From: JACKJP01 sp050249695
Lineage (GTDB): Bacteria; Pseudomonadota; Alphaproteobacteria; Rhizobiales; Tepidamorphaceae
Assembly (NCBI GenBank): GCA_050249695.1
Contig: JBFWQA010000001.1
Location: forward strand, 1,116,001 to 1,180,000
Length of the DNA stretch: 64,000 bases
Direction of reading: 5' to 3'
Shown here: positions 55,010 to 63,316 of the stretch, in pieces
Numbering within the stretch: position 1 is the stretch's first letter
Layout: each line of letters begins with the position of its first letter
Notes under the pieces: generated by a model
What the model was told of the DNA's origin: nothing
The model's database searches: none
The model's input: only the letters and a program-made list of their open reading frames with translations
Translations under genes and position numbers: made by a program

Positions 55010-56638
55010 TTGCCGTTACGAACACGCATCATGGCGTATGTCACGCTCGTGCCGTTCTGCGCGCTCGTATGCCTGTTCGTGGGTCAGTACGGCGCCAACT
55101 GGCTGATCGATGTCCAGAACGCACGCCAGCTGCGCGAATATTCGCTTGTGGCCTTGCGTCGTGCGGAAATCGCCGTCGACAACGGTATCCGCGAGCTCGA
55201 CGTGGCCGCCTCGGGCAGCCATTTCGATTGCGACCCGGAGACTCTGCGTACCCTGCGGCTGCAGGTCTATCGCAGCACATATCTCAAGGATATCCGGGCG
55301 GTCGGCGATACCGGCGCCGTCCGCTGTTCGGCCTATTCCGGCACGCTCGAGTTCGATGTGGAATGGCCGGCCTTCGATCGCATGCTCCCATCGGCGACAG
55401 GCGGCGTCAGGTTGTTCGCGGTTCCGCAGTCCGCCAGCACCGCGCTCGGCATCCGTGTCGGGATGGACCGGACGGGCCCGTCGGGGGGCATACGCCGGGA
55501 TATCGAGGGTGGCGAGGGACTGGCCGCGATTCTCGATGTCGACGGTACGCTCGTGGATATCATGCCGGACGGCATGCGGGGCCGGGGCGACATCTCCATG
55601 CATCTGGGCGACGGGACGCGCATCGCCGGAACCAATCCCGCATGGACAACCCCGGCCTCGGATATGTTCACCCACACAGCCCATTCCGCGCGCTATCCCA
55701 TCGTGGTGACGTTGAAGGCGTCGAAAAGCGCCATGAAGGCCCTCTACCACGAACCCTACGGCCCGATCGTCCTCGGCGCCATACTCGCGGGGCTCGGCTA
55801 CGGCCTGCTCATCGCGCGCATCTGCAGCAGCCCTGGTGAGCCTTCGGATGAACTGGATAAGGCTATCGCCCGGAAGGAGTTCCGGCCCTGGTATCAGCCC
55901 ATCTTCCGTCTGGACGGGCGCACGATGGTCGGCGCGGAGGTTCTGGCGCGCTGGGTCAGGCCCGACGGCTCCGTGATCCCCGCCGCGCAGTTCATCCGCC
56001 TTGCCGAATCGGAAGGCCGGATCGACGACATCACCTGGCCGCAGGTCAGGGATGCACTTGCTGAAATGCGCGCCCTTCTCGTCACCGACCGGAATTTCAG
56101 TCTCTCGTTCAACATCGCCCGCCGCCAGCTGATCTCGCCCGGCTTCGCGCGCAGGCTGCACGACACGGTTCGTGCGGCCGCCGTGGATCCGGCCCGGATC
56201 ACGCTGGAAATCACCGAACGGGAGGTCTTCGATGACATCGAAACCGATATCCGCGCGGTGGATGAGTTCCACGCCCTCGGCTTCAAGGTGACCATTGACG
56301 ATGTCGGGACGGGCCACAACGGCCTCTCGCTCGTCCAGCGCCTCGGCGCCGACGCGATGAAGGTCGACAAGATCTTCGTCGACGCGCTGGGCGAGGACGC
56401 GTCGGCCAAGACGATCGTGGAAATGCTGGTCCGCATCGCCCGCGACCGCGGCATGACGCTCGTCGCGGAAGGAATCGAGCACGAGTGGCAGGTGACGCTG
56501 CTGCGCGCGTGCGGCGTGCAGTATGGACAGGGCTTCCTGCTGGCCAGGCCCATGCCGGGCATCAACCTGCTCTCCCTCCACAGCCGTCTGGCGCGGGAAG
56601 CAGACAAAACCGCCGAATGGTCCCTGGCCGCTGTCTAG
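55010..56638 (+). CDS. EAL-domain cyclic-di-GMP phosphodiesterase with CSS-like periplasmic sensor
   Basis: 542 aa. An N-terminal membrane segment (about 8-32), a periplasmic region with HFDCDPETLRTLRLQVYRST...VRCSAYSG (CSS-motif family pattern, here CSA), a second membrane segment (about 250-270), then an EAL domain (about 285-535). Catalytic residues: E in GAEVLARW (EVL for EAL), N in SFNIARRQL, E in ITEREVF, IDDVGTG (two Asp), K in MKVDKIF and E in AEGIEHEW. All metal ligands are present, so it is probably active. Likely start TTG at 55010. Its 3' end is duplicated 2.7 kb downstream. Confidence 0.88.
   Translation: MPLRTRIMAYVTLVPFCALVCLFVGQYGANWLIDVQNARQLREYSLVALRRAEIAVDNGIRELDVAASGSHFDCDPETLRTLRLQVYRSTYLKDIRAVGDTGAVRCSAYSGTLEFDVEWPAFDRMLPSATGGVRLFAVPQSASTALGIRVGMDRTGPSGGIRRDIEGGEGLAAILDVDGTLVDIMPDGMRGRGDISMHLGDGTRIAGTNPAWTTPASDMFTHTAHSARYPIVVTLKASKSAMKALYHEPYGPIVLGAILAGLGYGLLIARICSSPGEPSDELDKAIARKEFRPWYQPIFRLDGRTMVGAEVLARWVRPDGSVIPAAQFIRLAESEGRIDDITWPQVRDALAEMRALLVTDRNFSLSFNIARRQLISPGFARRLHDTVRAAAVDPARITLEITEREVFDDIETDIRAVDEFHALGFKVTIDDVGTGHNGLSLVQRLGADAMKVDKIFVDALGEDASAKTIVEMLVRIARDRGMTLVAEGIEHEWQVTLLRACGVQYGQGFLLARPMPGINLLSLHSRLAREADKTAEWSLAAV
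56603..56638 (+). repeat. Direct repeat (left copy) at the EAL gene 3' end
   Basis: 36 bp ending exactly at the EAL stop codon TAG; repeated with one mismatch (position 56618) at 59326-59361. The two copies bracket the Rhs module island. Confidence 0.9.
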
Positions 56639-56645
56639 CCGGCGC

Positions 56646-56720
56646 GTTGCCCAAGGGCATTATAGGTATAGGTGCCCTTCAGCGAGCTTCCCACCGTCAC
56701 CGTCTTCAGCCGGTTGGCGG
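56646..56720 (-). pseudogene. Rhs repeat remnant
   Basis: Minus-strand codons ANRLKTVTVGSSLKGTYTYN and ALGQ, an Rhs/YD-repeat fragment without start or stop. 47 bp (56646-56692) are identical to 58233-58279 inside the next Rhs module, marking a recombination joint. Confidence 0.75.
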
Positions 56721-56740
56721 GGATGGGCTGGCGAGCGGGC

Positions 56741-57337
56741 TCAACCCGCGAATGGCCGACCGTAATAGTCCAGGTAGAGCTTCCTGAAGCCCTCCATCAC
56801 TTCAGGCTCGATTGAGCCCTCCGGCGCCCTTTCGACGAAGTCACTCTCCACGCCGATATCGATGATATCCTTGCGCGGCCCGAGTTCGATCATCTGCAAG
56901 ATCGCCTCATTCAGCAGCCTGTTGTCCTTCATCTCCAAGGCAATCCGAGCCTTCACGCCATAGCTTTCGCGCAGGAACTTGCTGGATTCCTTCGCGAGGG
57001 CGATGGCTTGCTCTACGGCAGGAAGGGCTCGTGGCTCATTTAACCAAATGTTTGCGGCTTGGATCCACGCACGCTCATCAACCGGGAACTCCGAGAGATA
57101 CGCTTCCAGAGCGGAATCGGCTTCACCAACATTGTTGTACATGCTGAATTCATTAACGAGCAGTGAATGCAGCGCCCGCCGTTCATCGGGGACCGCCGCC
57201 CTGGCCAAGCGTTCCGCTAAGGATTGGCTAATATCCTGGTATCCCGACTCACGCCGAATTTCTTCCGCCCAAAGTCGTGGCTCAATAAGAGCATGCTTCT
57301 CGATTGAGTGGTCATCGTCTCCGTTGTCGCCATTCAT
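56741..57337 (-). CDS. Putative immunity protein of Rhs module 1 (TPR-like)
   Basis: 198 aa starting MNGDNGDDDHSIEKHALIEP; helical repeats (ERLARAAVPDERRALHSLLV, AVEQAIALAKESSKFLRESY, EMKDNRLLNEAILQMIELG) recall TPR-like immunity proteins. ATG overlaps the stop of the Rhs toxin frame (ATGA), the tight coupling typical of toxin-immunity pairs. Not recognised by name. Confidence 0.68.
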   Translation of the reverse strand: MNGDNGDDDHSIEKHALIEPRLWAEEIRRESGYQDISQSLAERLARAAVPDERRALHSLLVNEFSMYNNVGEADSALEAYLSEFPVDERAWIQAANIWLNEPRALPAVEQAIALAKESSKFLRESYGVKARIALEMKDNRLLNEAILQMIELGPRKDIIDIGVESDFVERAPEGSIEPEVMEGFRKLYLDYYGRPFAG

Positions 57338-58278
57338 CGGCCAAAATTTCTCCAAATTTCTTCATCAGCAGAGCTCCATTCTCTCGGTTCGGCAGGATTG
57401 GGACGGCCACTGTTTTGAACACATTGACGTCGTCGTTCTGCCGCCCGATCGAGACAACCTCCCAAGAAGTGCGGATGAGCGAAGTCGCGTCGCTGAGAAT
57501 AGCATCTCTGCTCCTCACGAGCGTATCGCCCATGGCAATCCTCTTCCGGTTCGTCGCCGCCACCGCCAAATCCCACGGCCCGCCGGCACACATTGCCGAA
57601 GTCCCTGATCTTGCCGGTCGCCCATCGAGTCCAGTTCTCGTTCTCCGGCGTTCCAGGAATGGCGATCGGCGGCAGTGGAAGCGTACCGGGACGCGCGATC
57701 TGCCGCCCATCCGGGTCGACATACATCTGCGGCGAGTTCACCGCATACGCATAAAGGCTCGGCCCGTCGGCGAAGCCCAGCGGATCGGCCTGGCTATAGC
57801 GGCCCGTCGTCGCGTCGTAATGGCGGTGCCAGTTATAGGCCAGCCCGCTCTCGATCTGGAACCACTGGCCGGGGAACCGCGCATCGTTCGAGGCGCTGCC
57901 GCTGATCGAATGAGCCCCGCCATAAGGCAGCCACACCGCGTCCCACACCGATGCCTTCGCCGCGTCCGTCATTTTCACCGGCCGGTTGAGATGGTCGCCA
58001 TGGACGAACCAGAGCTGCAACGACATCGTGTCGACATCGGCCACCACCGCCAGCGGCACCGCCGCTGCCGGCCCGGTCTGATCGTCGAGGAACGGGGTTT
58101 CGGTGAGCCACAGATATTCGCGCACCGTGTCGCCGCTCGTCCCGTCCGCTTCCGCGATCAGATTGCCGAAGCGATCGTAAATCGAATGCACGGTGCCCGA
58201 GGGCGTCATGTTGCTCAGCACGCGCTCGGTAAGTTGCCCAAGGGCATTATAGGTATAGGTGCCCTTCAGCGAGCTTCC
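57334..58278 (-). CDS. Rhs core fragment with C-terminal toxin domain, module 1 (5'-truncated)
   Basis: About 314 codons of Rhs sequence: KGTYTYNALGQLTERVL, FVHGDHLNRPVKMTDAAKAS, the RhsA-type core end YDATTGRYSQADPLGFADGP, SLYAYAVNSPQMYVDPDGR, then a variable tip (EEDCHGRYAREEQRCYSQRR, CLDRAAERRRQC, PREWSSADEEIWRNFGR). The frame stays open to 58500, but that part lies over another gene and is not Rhs-like. An orphan C-terminal module lacking the barrel needed for delivery. Confidence 0.78.
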   Translation of the reverse strand, partial: GSSLKGTYTYNALGQLTERVLSNMTPSGTVHSIYDRFGNLIAEADGTSGDTVREYLWLTETPFLDDQTGPAAAVPLAVVADVDTMSLQLWFVHGDHLNRPVKMTDAAKASVWDAVWLPYGGAHSISGSASNDARFPGQWFQIESGLAYNWHRHYDATTGRYSQADPLGFADGPSLYAYAVNSPQMYVDPDGRQIARPGTLPLPPIAIPGTPENENWTRWATGKIRDFGNVCRRAVGFGGGGDEPEEDCHGRYAREEQRCYSQRRDFAHPHFLGGCLDRAAERRRQCVQNSGRPNPAEPREWSSADEEIWRNFGR

Positions 58279-58394
58279 CTCGGCGTCAGGCAAAGCGCTT
58301 CGGCCACCCTGCGCAGCGATGGGGCACACGTATAGGCATGTAGGCGATGTAGAAGATGATCCCGAACGACAGCGGCAGGACCAATGGCCACAGG

Positions 58395-58628
58395 CTAGTC
58401 CGAACGCGCTATAAGCTTCAAATCCACTTCCACCTCCGTCATATGGATGACACCATATCGAGGGAATGAGACAACGATCCCCTCTTTGAGATAGGCCCAT
58501 TCATTTTTCGGGAACCTAGGCGAGAATTTTCCCGCGCCGATATCGCATTCGACAACTCCTTGATCGTCATCACCCATACGAACTCTATCCCCGATCCGAA
58601 TCTCTTGTCCGTCTGTGTATTTCACCAC
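58395..58628 (-). CDS. Putative immunity protein of Rhs module 2
   Basis: 77 aa: MVKYTDGQEIRIGDRVRMGD, KNEWAYLKEGIVVSFPRYGV, IHMTEVEVDLKLIARSD. A small all-beta protein of a kind often seen directly after Rhs toxins (DG..i..GD.V...g..GvV). Starts 15 nt after the Rhs module 2 stop. Immunity role inferred from position and pattern. Confidence 0.72.
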   Translation of the reverse strand: MVKYTDGQEIRIGDRVRMGDDDQGVVECDIGAGKFSPRFPKNEWAYLKEGIVVSFPRYGVIHMTEVEVDLKLIARSD

Positions 58629-58642
58629 GCTCCTCCAGTAGG

Positions 58643-59302
58643 TCAGTTTGCGAATGGTTCAATGGGAATGGCACCGCGAGGAAGTTCCCCGACCGGGACT
58701 GCTCCAATCGGCTGCCAAAAGCATCTGCCGCTATTGGGATTCTTGTTTGCGCGATAAAGATTATAATGTGGCCCTACGATACCGTGTTGTGGCCGGCTGG
58801 GAGTGTCCAGCGGTCGGTAGGCAATCGTTCCAACGGGAACTACCTTGCCTGAGATCGTACGGCATGGTTCCGGCTCGCCGCCGCCACCACCCAATCCCAC
58901 GGCCCGCCGGCACATATTGCCGAAGTCCCTGATCTTGCCGGTCGCCCATCGTGTCCAGTTCTCGTTCTCCGGGGTTCCGGGAATGGCGATCGGCGGAAGC
59001 GGCATCGTACCGGGGCGCGCGATCTGCCGTCCATCCGGATCGACAAACATCTGCGGCGAGTTCAGCGCATATGCATAAAGGCTCGGCCCGTCGGCAAAAC
59101 CCAGCGGGTCGGCCTGGCTATAGCGGCCCGTCGTCGCGTCGTAATGGCGGTGCCAGTTATAGGCCAGCCCGCTCTCGATCTGGAACCACTGGCCGGGGAA
59201 CCGCGCTTCGTTCGAGGCGCTGCCGCTGATCGAATAGGCCCCGCCATAAGGCAGCCACACCGCGTCCCAGACCGATGCCTTCGTCCCGTCCGTCATTTTC
59301 AC
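58643..59302 (-). CDS. Rhs core fragment with C-terminal toxin domain, module 2 (5'-truncated)
   Basis: 219 codons. The first ~145 residues are nearly identical to module 1 (SVWDAVWLPYGGAYSISGSA, YSQADPLGFADGPSLYAYA, VDPDGRQIARPGTMPLPPIA). After the shared CRRAVG segment the tip differs: CRTISGKVVPVGTIAYRPLD, HGIVGPHYNLYRANKNPNSG, CFWQPIGAVP, a pattern common at Rhs nuclease tips. The Rhs frame continues 20 nt upstream and then breaks at the direct repeat. Orphan module with its own immunity gene. Confidence 0.78.
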   Translation of the reverse strand: MKMTDGTKASVWDAVWLPYGGAYSISGSASNEARFPGQWFQIESGLAYNWHRHYDATTGRYSQADPLGFADGPSLYAYALNSPQMFVDPDGRQIARPGTMPLPPIAIPGTPENENWTRWATGKIRDFGNMCRRAVGLGGGGGEPEPCRTISGKVVPVGTIAYRPLDTPSRPQHGIVGPHYNLYRANKNPNSGRCFWQPIGAVPVGELPRGAIPIEPFAN

Positions 59303-59325
59303 CGGCCGGTTCAGATGGTCGGCAT

Positions 59326-59361
59326 GACAAAACCGCCGAACGGTCCCTGGCCGCTGTCTAG
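59326..59361 (+). repeat. Direct repeat (right copy) of the EAL gene 3' end
   Basis: 35 of 36 bases match 56603-56638. Its last bases CTAG also contain the stop codon of the opposite-strand lysE-type gene (59358-59360). The ancestral EAL/lysE junction probably had one copy. Confidence 0.9.
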
Positions 59362-59963
59362 GTGAAGAAGAGGCCGAAGCCCACGCCCCACATGATCAGC
59401 GCGACGAGGCCCTCCAGCACCCGCCATGCGCGCGGATCGGCGAAGAATGGCCGCAGCAGGCCGCTCCCATAGCCAAGGGAAAAGAAAAACAGAAACGACG
59501 CACAGACCGCGCCGGCGGCAAAGGCGATTTCCCGTCCCGGAAACCGCGTAGAGACCGCGCCGAGCAGAACGACCGTGTCAAGATAGACATGCGGGTTCAG
59601 CCACGTCAGCGCGAGGCCGATGGCCAACGCCGCCTTGCGGCTTAGCTCCGTGCCCTCCCCCGGCTTCAGCGCCCCCTTCCCGGTCAATGCGGCCCTCAGG
59701 CTCAGCGCACCGTACACGAAAAGAAACGCGACCCCGCCATAGCGCATGAAGGGATCGATCCATGGAGCCGCGCTCACGGCCGCGCCGAAGCCGGAGACGC
59801 CAGCGGCAATCAGCACCGCGTCCGAAAGCGCGCAGGTCAAGCATACCGCAAAGACATGCTCGCCTCTCAAACCTTGCCGAAGCACGAAGGCATTCTGCGC
59901 GCCGATGGCGACAATCAGGCTGAACCCGACGGAAAAGCCTGTGATGGCGGCGGTCGCATCCAT
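59358..59963 (-). CDS. LysE/ArgO family amino-acid exporter
   Basis: 201 aa, six hydrophobic segments. Starts MDATAAITGFSVGFSLIVAI and contains GAQNAFVLRQGLRGEHVF (family signature), LALTWLNPHVYLDTVVLLG with the conserved NP in the middle helix. Matches LysE/ArgO exporters of basic amino acids. The longer open frame upstream is not coding. Its stop lies within the 36-bp repeat; it diverges from the EamA gene. Confidence 0.92.
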   Translation of the reverse strand: MDATAAITGFSVGFSLIVAIGAQNAFVLRQGLRGEHVFAVCLTCALSDAVLIAAGVSGFGAAVSAAPWIDPFMRYGGVAFLFVYGALSLRAALTGKGALKPGEGTELSRKAALAIGLALTWLNPHVYLDTVVLLGAVSTRFPGREIAFAAGAVCASFLFFFSLGYGSGLLRPFFADPRAWRVLEGLVALIMWGVGFGLFFT

Positions 59964-60077
59964 AGCCCCAGTTTCCGCCGCCGTGCATCGCCGCGCAATG
60001 TCTCTGCATTCCGCGCCATTGCCCCCGCCTCCCGATACGGGCACTCTGGCCGCGCTCCCCTCGCGACGAGACACACT

Positions 60078-60998
60078 TTGGAAAATTCCCCGCATCAGCA
60101 CACGGCATCCCGCCCCCTTTACGCCATTCTGGTGATGTGCGCGGGGGTGTTTCTGCTCGCGATGAACGATGCGGCCGCGAAGTTCCTCGTCGCGCGCTAC
60201 GACCCGTTTCAGATCGTCTTTGTCAGAAGCGTACTGGCGCTGCCGCTGATCGTCGCCCTGATCCTCGCGGTCGATGGCAGGCCGGCGCTGAAGTCGCACA
60301 GCGTCGGGGTCCATGCGCTGCGCAGCGTCGTGGTGATGGGCGCGGGTTACGCGTTCTTTTTCAGCATCAGATCCCTGCCGCTCGCCGAGGCGGTCTCCCT
60401 CGTCTTCGCCGCGCCCATATTCGTCACCGCCGTTTCGGTGGTGTTTCTGGGCGAGCATGTCGGCTGGCGCCGCTGGGCGGCCGTGGTCGCGGGATTCGCC
60501 GGCGTTCTGATCATCGTCCGCCCCGGGGCGGCGGCGTTCCAGCCGGCCTCGCTATACGCGCTTCTCTGCGCCCTGCTCTACGCGGTCTACATGATCAGCA
60601 GCAGATGGATCGACCCGCGTGACAGCGTTCGCACCATGCTGTTCTACATCACGCTGTTTCCGGCGGTCTTCGGCTCGTTCGTCGTCTTCACCGACTGGCC
60701 CGAGGCGCAACTGGCCGATCTCGTTCTTTTCCTCGCCATGGCCCTCTTCGGCACGACCGGCATCACCCTGCTGAGCCAGGCGTTCCGCATGGCGCCGGTA
60801 TCGGTCGTCGCGCCGTTCGACTACACCGCGCTTCTCTGGGCCAGCATCTTCGGCTGGTATCTCTGGGGCGACATCCCCGATATCTGGGTCTATGTCGGCG
60901 CCGCCGTCATCGTCGCCAGCGGCATCGTCCTGATCCTGCGCGAGGCACGCGCCAGCAGGCGGGTCCAGCGCGAGGCGTCCCCGCCGTTCACTGTCTGA
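60078..60998 (+). CDS. EamA/DMT superfamily transporter
   Basis: About 306 aa with ten hydrophobic segments in two EamA repeats. PLYAILVMCAGVFLLAMNDA, RYDPFQIVFVRSVLALPLIV, PIFVTAVSVVFLGEHVGWRR (end of repeat 1), APFDYTALLWASIFGWYLWG (repeat 2). The start is uncertain: TTG at 60078 gives the expected length; GTG 60132 and ATG 60135 are inside TM1. Drug/metabolite export or import, substrate unknown. Convergent, 3 nt from the methyltransferase-like gene. Confidence 0.88.
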   Translation: MENSPHQHTASRPLYAILVMCAGVFLLAMNDAAAKFLVARYDPFQIVFVRSVLALPLIVALILAVDGRPALKSHSVGVHALRSVVVMGAGYAFFFSIRSLPLAEAVSLVFAAPIFVTAVSVVFLGEHVGWRRWAAVVAGFAGVLIIVRPGAAAFQPASLYALLCALLYAVYMISSRWIDPRDSVRTMLFYITLFPAVFGSFVVFTDWPEAQLADLVLFLAMALFGTTGITLLSQAFRMAPVSVVAPFDYTALLWASIFGWYLWGDIPDIWVYVGAAVIVASGIVLILREARASRRVQREASPPFTV

Positions 60999-61001
60999 TT
61001 G

Positions 61002-61589
61002 CTAAGCTGGGTTGTGCCTGTAGCGCGCCGCCATACGGTCGATCGCCCAGCGCCGGACGCCGGCGCGGCGCACGAACATGGTCATGTCCTCGGCTTCCGC
61101 GATCGGCCGCGCAAACCGCTCCACGACGTGATATTCGGGCCGCGAGCGGTAGTCATGAACCGCAAGGATCGCATCCCGGTCCAGCCAGGCAAGCGCGGTC
61201 AGAAAGCAGGCGACGCGAAATCGCCCGTCGACGAGGCAGAAATCCACCTTCCGCGTGTCGCGCCTTCTGATCGAGCGCGAGTAGTCAGGAAACCTGGCCT
61301 CATGCCCGCGTCCCGCCGGGTGCCCCCAATCCCTTGTAGGTCCGATATCGACATGGATCAGTTCGACTTGCGGCCGCGCCTCGCCGATCGCCTTGCGCGT
61401 TCTGTCCATCCAGGCCATATCGCTGTCGACCGAGCGGATCGACCGTTTGACCAGCCCGGCGGCAAGAACGGTACTGCCGCCCATGCCGAACTCGAAATAG
61501 TCATCCGACATGGACAGGAACCGGACAAACAGTTCTGTCTCCGCTTCGCTCATCCAGACGGCCATCTCTGTTTCGACGTCTTCGCTCAC
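61002..61589 (-). CDS. Methyltransferase-like protein linked to glycosyltransferase
   Basis: 195 aa. FEFGMGGSTVLAAGLVKRSI resembles a Rossmann SAM-binding motif I (E-x-G-x-G-x-S), followed by SVDSDMAWMDRTRKAI, HVDIGPTRDWGHP and KVDFCLVDGRFRVACFLTAL (D-GRFR motif). Similar proteins accompany surface-polysaccharide glycosyltransferases. GTG start at 61589 overlaps the upstream stop (GTGA), so it is translated with the glycosyltransferase gene. Enzyme activity not proven from sequence. Confidence 0.72.
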   Translation of the reverse strand: MSEDVETEMAVWMSEAETELFVRFLSMSDDYFEFGMGGSTVLAAGLVKRSIRSVDSDMAWMDRTRKAIGEARPQVELIHVDIGPTRDWGHPAGRGHEARFPDYSRSIRRRDTRKVDFCLVDGRFRVACFLTALAWLDRDAILAVHDYRSRPEYHVVERFARPIAEAEDMTMFVRRAGVRRWAIDRMAARYRHNPA

Positions 61590-63181
61590 TGTCCTTTGTC
61601 CGTTGCGGTTTCCCCGAATTTTTCCTCGATCGCGGCCTGTATCCGGGGCTTGAATTCCTTTCTTGCCACCGCCTTGGCGGTCTCGCGCACCAGTCTCGCC
61701 CGCCGCCGCCGTGCAGCGTCGTCCGCTCCCGCCCAAAGGCCGCCCGCATGCTTGCGATAGACGCTCATCGTTTCGTTGATAAATCCGATCTTTCCCGACT
61801 GCTCGAGATGGAAGCAGACACCGATCTCGCTGAATCCCGGCCCGAACAGGATCGGCGGCGCCGCCCGCATGAGGCCCCTGCGAAACATGCATGATGAAAA
61901 ATTTCCGATCGGATTCCAGTGCGGATCGTTCAGAATATCCTCGCCCGAGAGCCGGTCGGCGGCGATCTCGTCATGCTTTGCAAAGCCGTTCCGCCGCCCG
62001 GTTTTCTCCAATATCTCGATTTTCGAGAACACCATCGAGCAATCGCTGTTGTCGGCGAGGAAACGCACCTGCTTTTCCAGCTTGTGGTCGTCGATCCAGT
62101 AGTCATCGCCTTCCAGGATGGCAATGAAGCTGCCTGAGGCCTGGGCAAAGACGTGGGCGTAATTCTCGTGCATGCCGCGATTGTCCTGACGACTGATATC
62201 GCGGACCGTATTGGGAAACCGACGCGCATAGGATTGAACGATGTCGCCGGTGGCGTCAGTGGAACCATCGTCGGAAAGCAGGATCTCGTGCGCGAAATAG
62301 CCCTTCTGTCGCAGCGCGCTGTCAATGGCCTCGGCGATGAAATCCTGCTGGTTGTAGCAGATGATGGCGGTCGTCACCGTCGGCACGCTGCCGTACCTTT
62401 CGGCGATGGCAAGGCGCGCGATCGGGGCCGATTCGGATGTTGTGATGCGATCCGCCTCCATCCGGTCGTCATAGGTCATCAGGATCTGCGGGACGAAGAC
62501 GGGCGGTTGGGCGGCGGTGTAGCGGATGATCACATCCCAGTCGACCATCCGTCGCAGGGTGATATCGAAGCCGCCGAGCGAGTCGTAAAGGCTGGCGCGG
62601 TGAATGAAGACCCCGAGGTCGATGTAGTTCGCCAGCAGCAGTTGATCGCGGCGGTAGGGCTTCCCCCCCACATGACCGTTCGGGAGCTTGAGAAAACGCG
62701 CATAGAAGCAGTGTGTTTGCGGATGCTTTGAAATTGCCCTGGCGAATTCGGCGAAGAAGCCCGGGCGCATCTTGTTGTCCGAGTCTGCATAGGCAATCCA
62801 TTCGCCGCGCGCTTGTTTGAGGCCGAGATTGCGCGCCGCCGAGACACCGACATGTGCGTCGCTGCGCAGGAGAACCATGCGCCCCTGCGCGATTTCCTGA
62901 CGATACCGGCCCTCCAGCAGCGCCTGCGTGCCGTCATTTGAAGCATCGTCTATGATGACAAGCTCAACTTGCTCATATTTCGTGGCGAAAACCGAATCGA
63001 TGGCCTCGCAGATGCAATGGGCGCGGTTCCGTGTTGCCATGATGACCGAAAAGAATGGCGGGCGGCTGTCGCTCGGCCCTGCCGCTCGCGCGCGGGAATC
63101 TTCAGTGGCGCCCATCGGCGCTTCGCCTTTCGGCTTGCGGCGTCCTTTCAGGAAGTCGGAAACACTCCACCTCACTCGCAC
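61586..63181 (-). CDS. Tandem two-domain GT2 family glycosyltransferase
   Basis: 531 aa with two GT-A domains. Domain 1 (about 43-260): FFSVIMATRNRAHCICEAID, VIIDDASNDGTQ, GEWIAYADSDN, GGFDITLRRMVDWD. Domain 2 (about 268-480): TAIICYNQQDFIAEAIDSAL, EILLSDDGSTDAT, FIAILEGDDYW. The C-terminus is basic and helical. Likely builds a surface glycan with two sugar transfers. It lies 135 nt after a virion gene on the same strand. GTG at 63181 is the longest start; ATG at 63115 is possible. Confidence 0.9.
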   Translation of the reverse strand: MRVRWSVSDFLKGRRKPKGEAPMGATEDSRARAAGPSDSRPPFFSVIMATRNRAHCICEAIDSVFATKYEQVELVIIDDASNDGTQALLEGRYRQEIAQGRMVLLRSDAHVGVSAARNLGLKQARGEWIAYADSDNKMRPGFFAEFARAISKHPQTHCFYARFLKLPNGHVGGKPYRRDQLLLANYIDLGVFIHRASLYDSLGGFDITLRRMVDWDVIIRYTAAQPPVFVPQILMTYDDRMEADRITTSESAPIARLAIAERYGSVPTVTTAIICYNQQDFIAEAIDSALRQKGYFAHEILLSDDGSTDATGDIVQSYARRFPNTVRDISRQDNRGMHENYAHVFAQASGSFIAILEGDDYWIDDHKLEKQVRFLADNSDCSMVFSKIEILEKTGRRNGFAKHDEIAADRLSGEDILNDPHWNPIGNFSSCMFRRGLMRAAPPILFGPGFSEIGVCFHLEQSGKIGFINETMSVYRKHAGGLWAGADDAARRRRARLVRETAKAVARKEFKPRIQAAIEEKFGETATDKGQ

Positions 63182-63316
63182 TCTCTTCCCCCGGGGCCGC
63201 GGGCTCGCCGGCGTTCATCGGGGCAAACGCTATCGACGCTCAGGGCGCCTGTCCAGCAGCGCTCCGGGGCCGGCAAAGGGCGGAGCATGCGGCCCCGCCC
63301 TCGTCTTGTTCCAGCG

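Noticed and set aside
55016..56581. 521-codon minus-strand frame over the EAL gene
   Set aside because: Shadow; the plus strand carries all EAL catalytic motifs.
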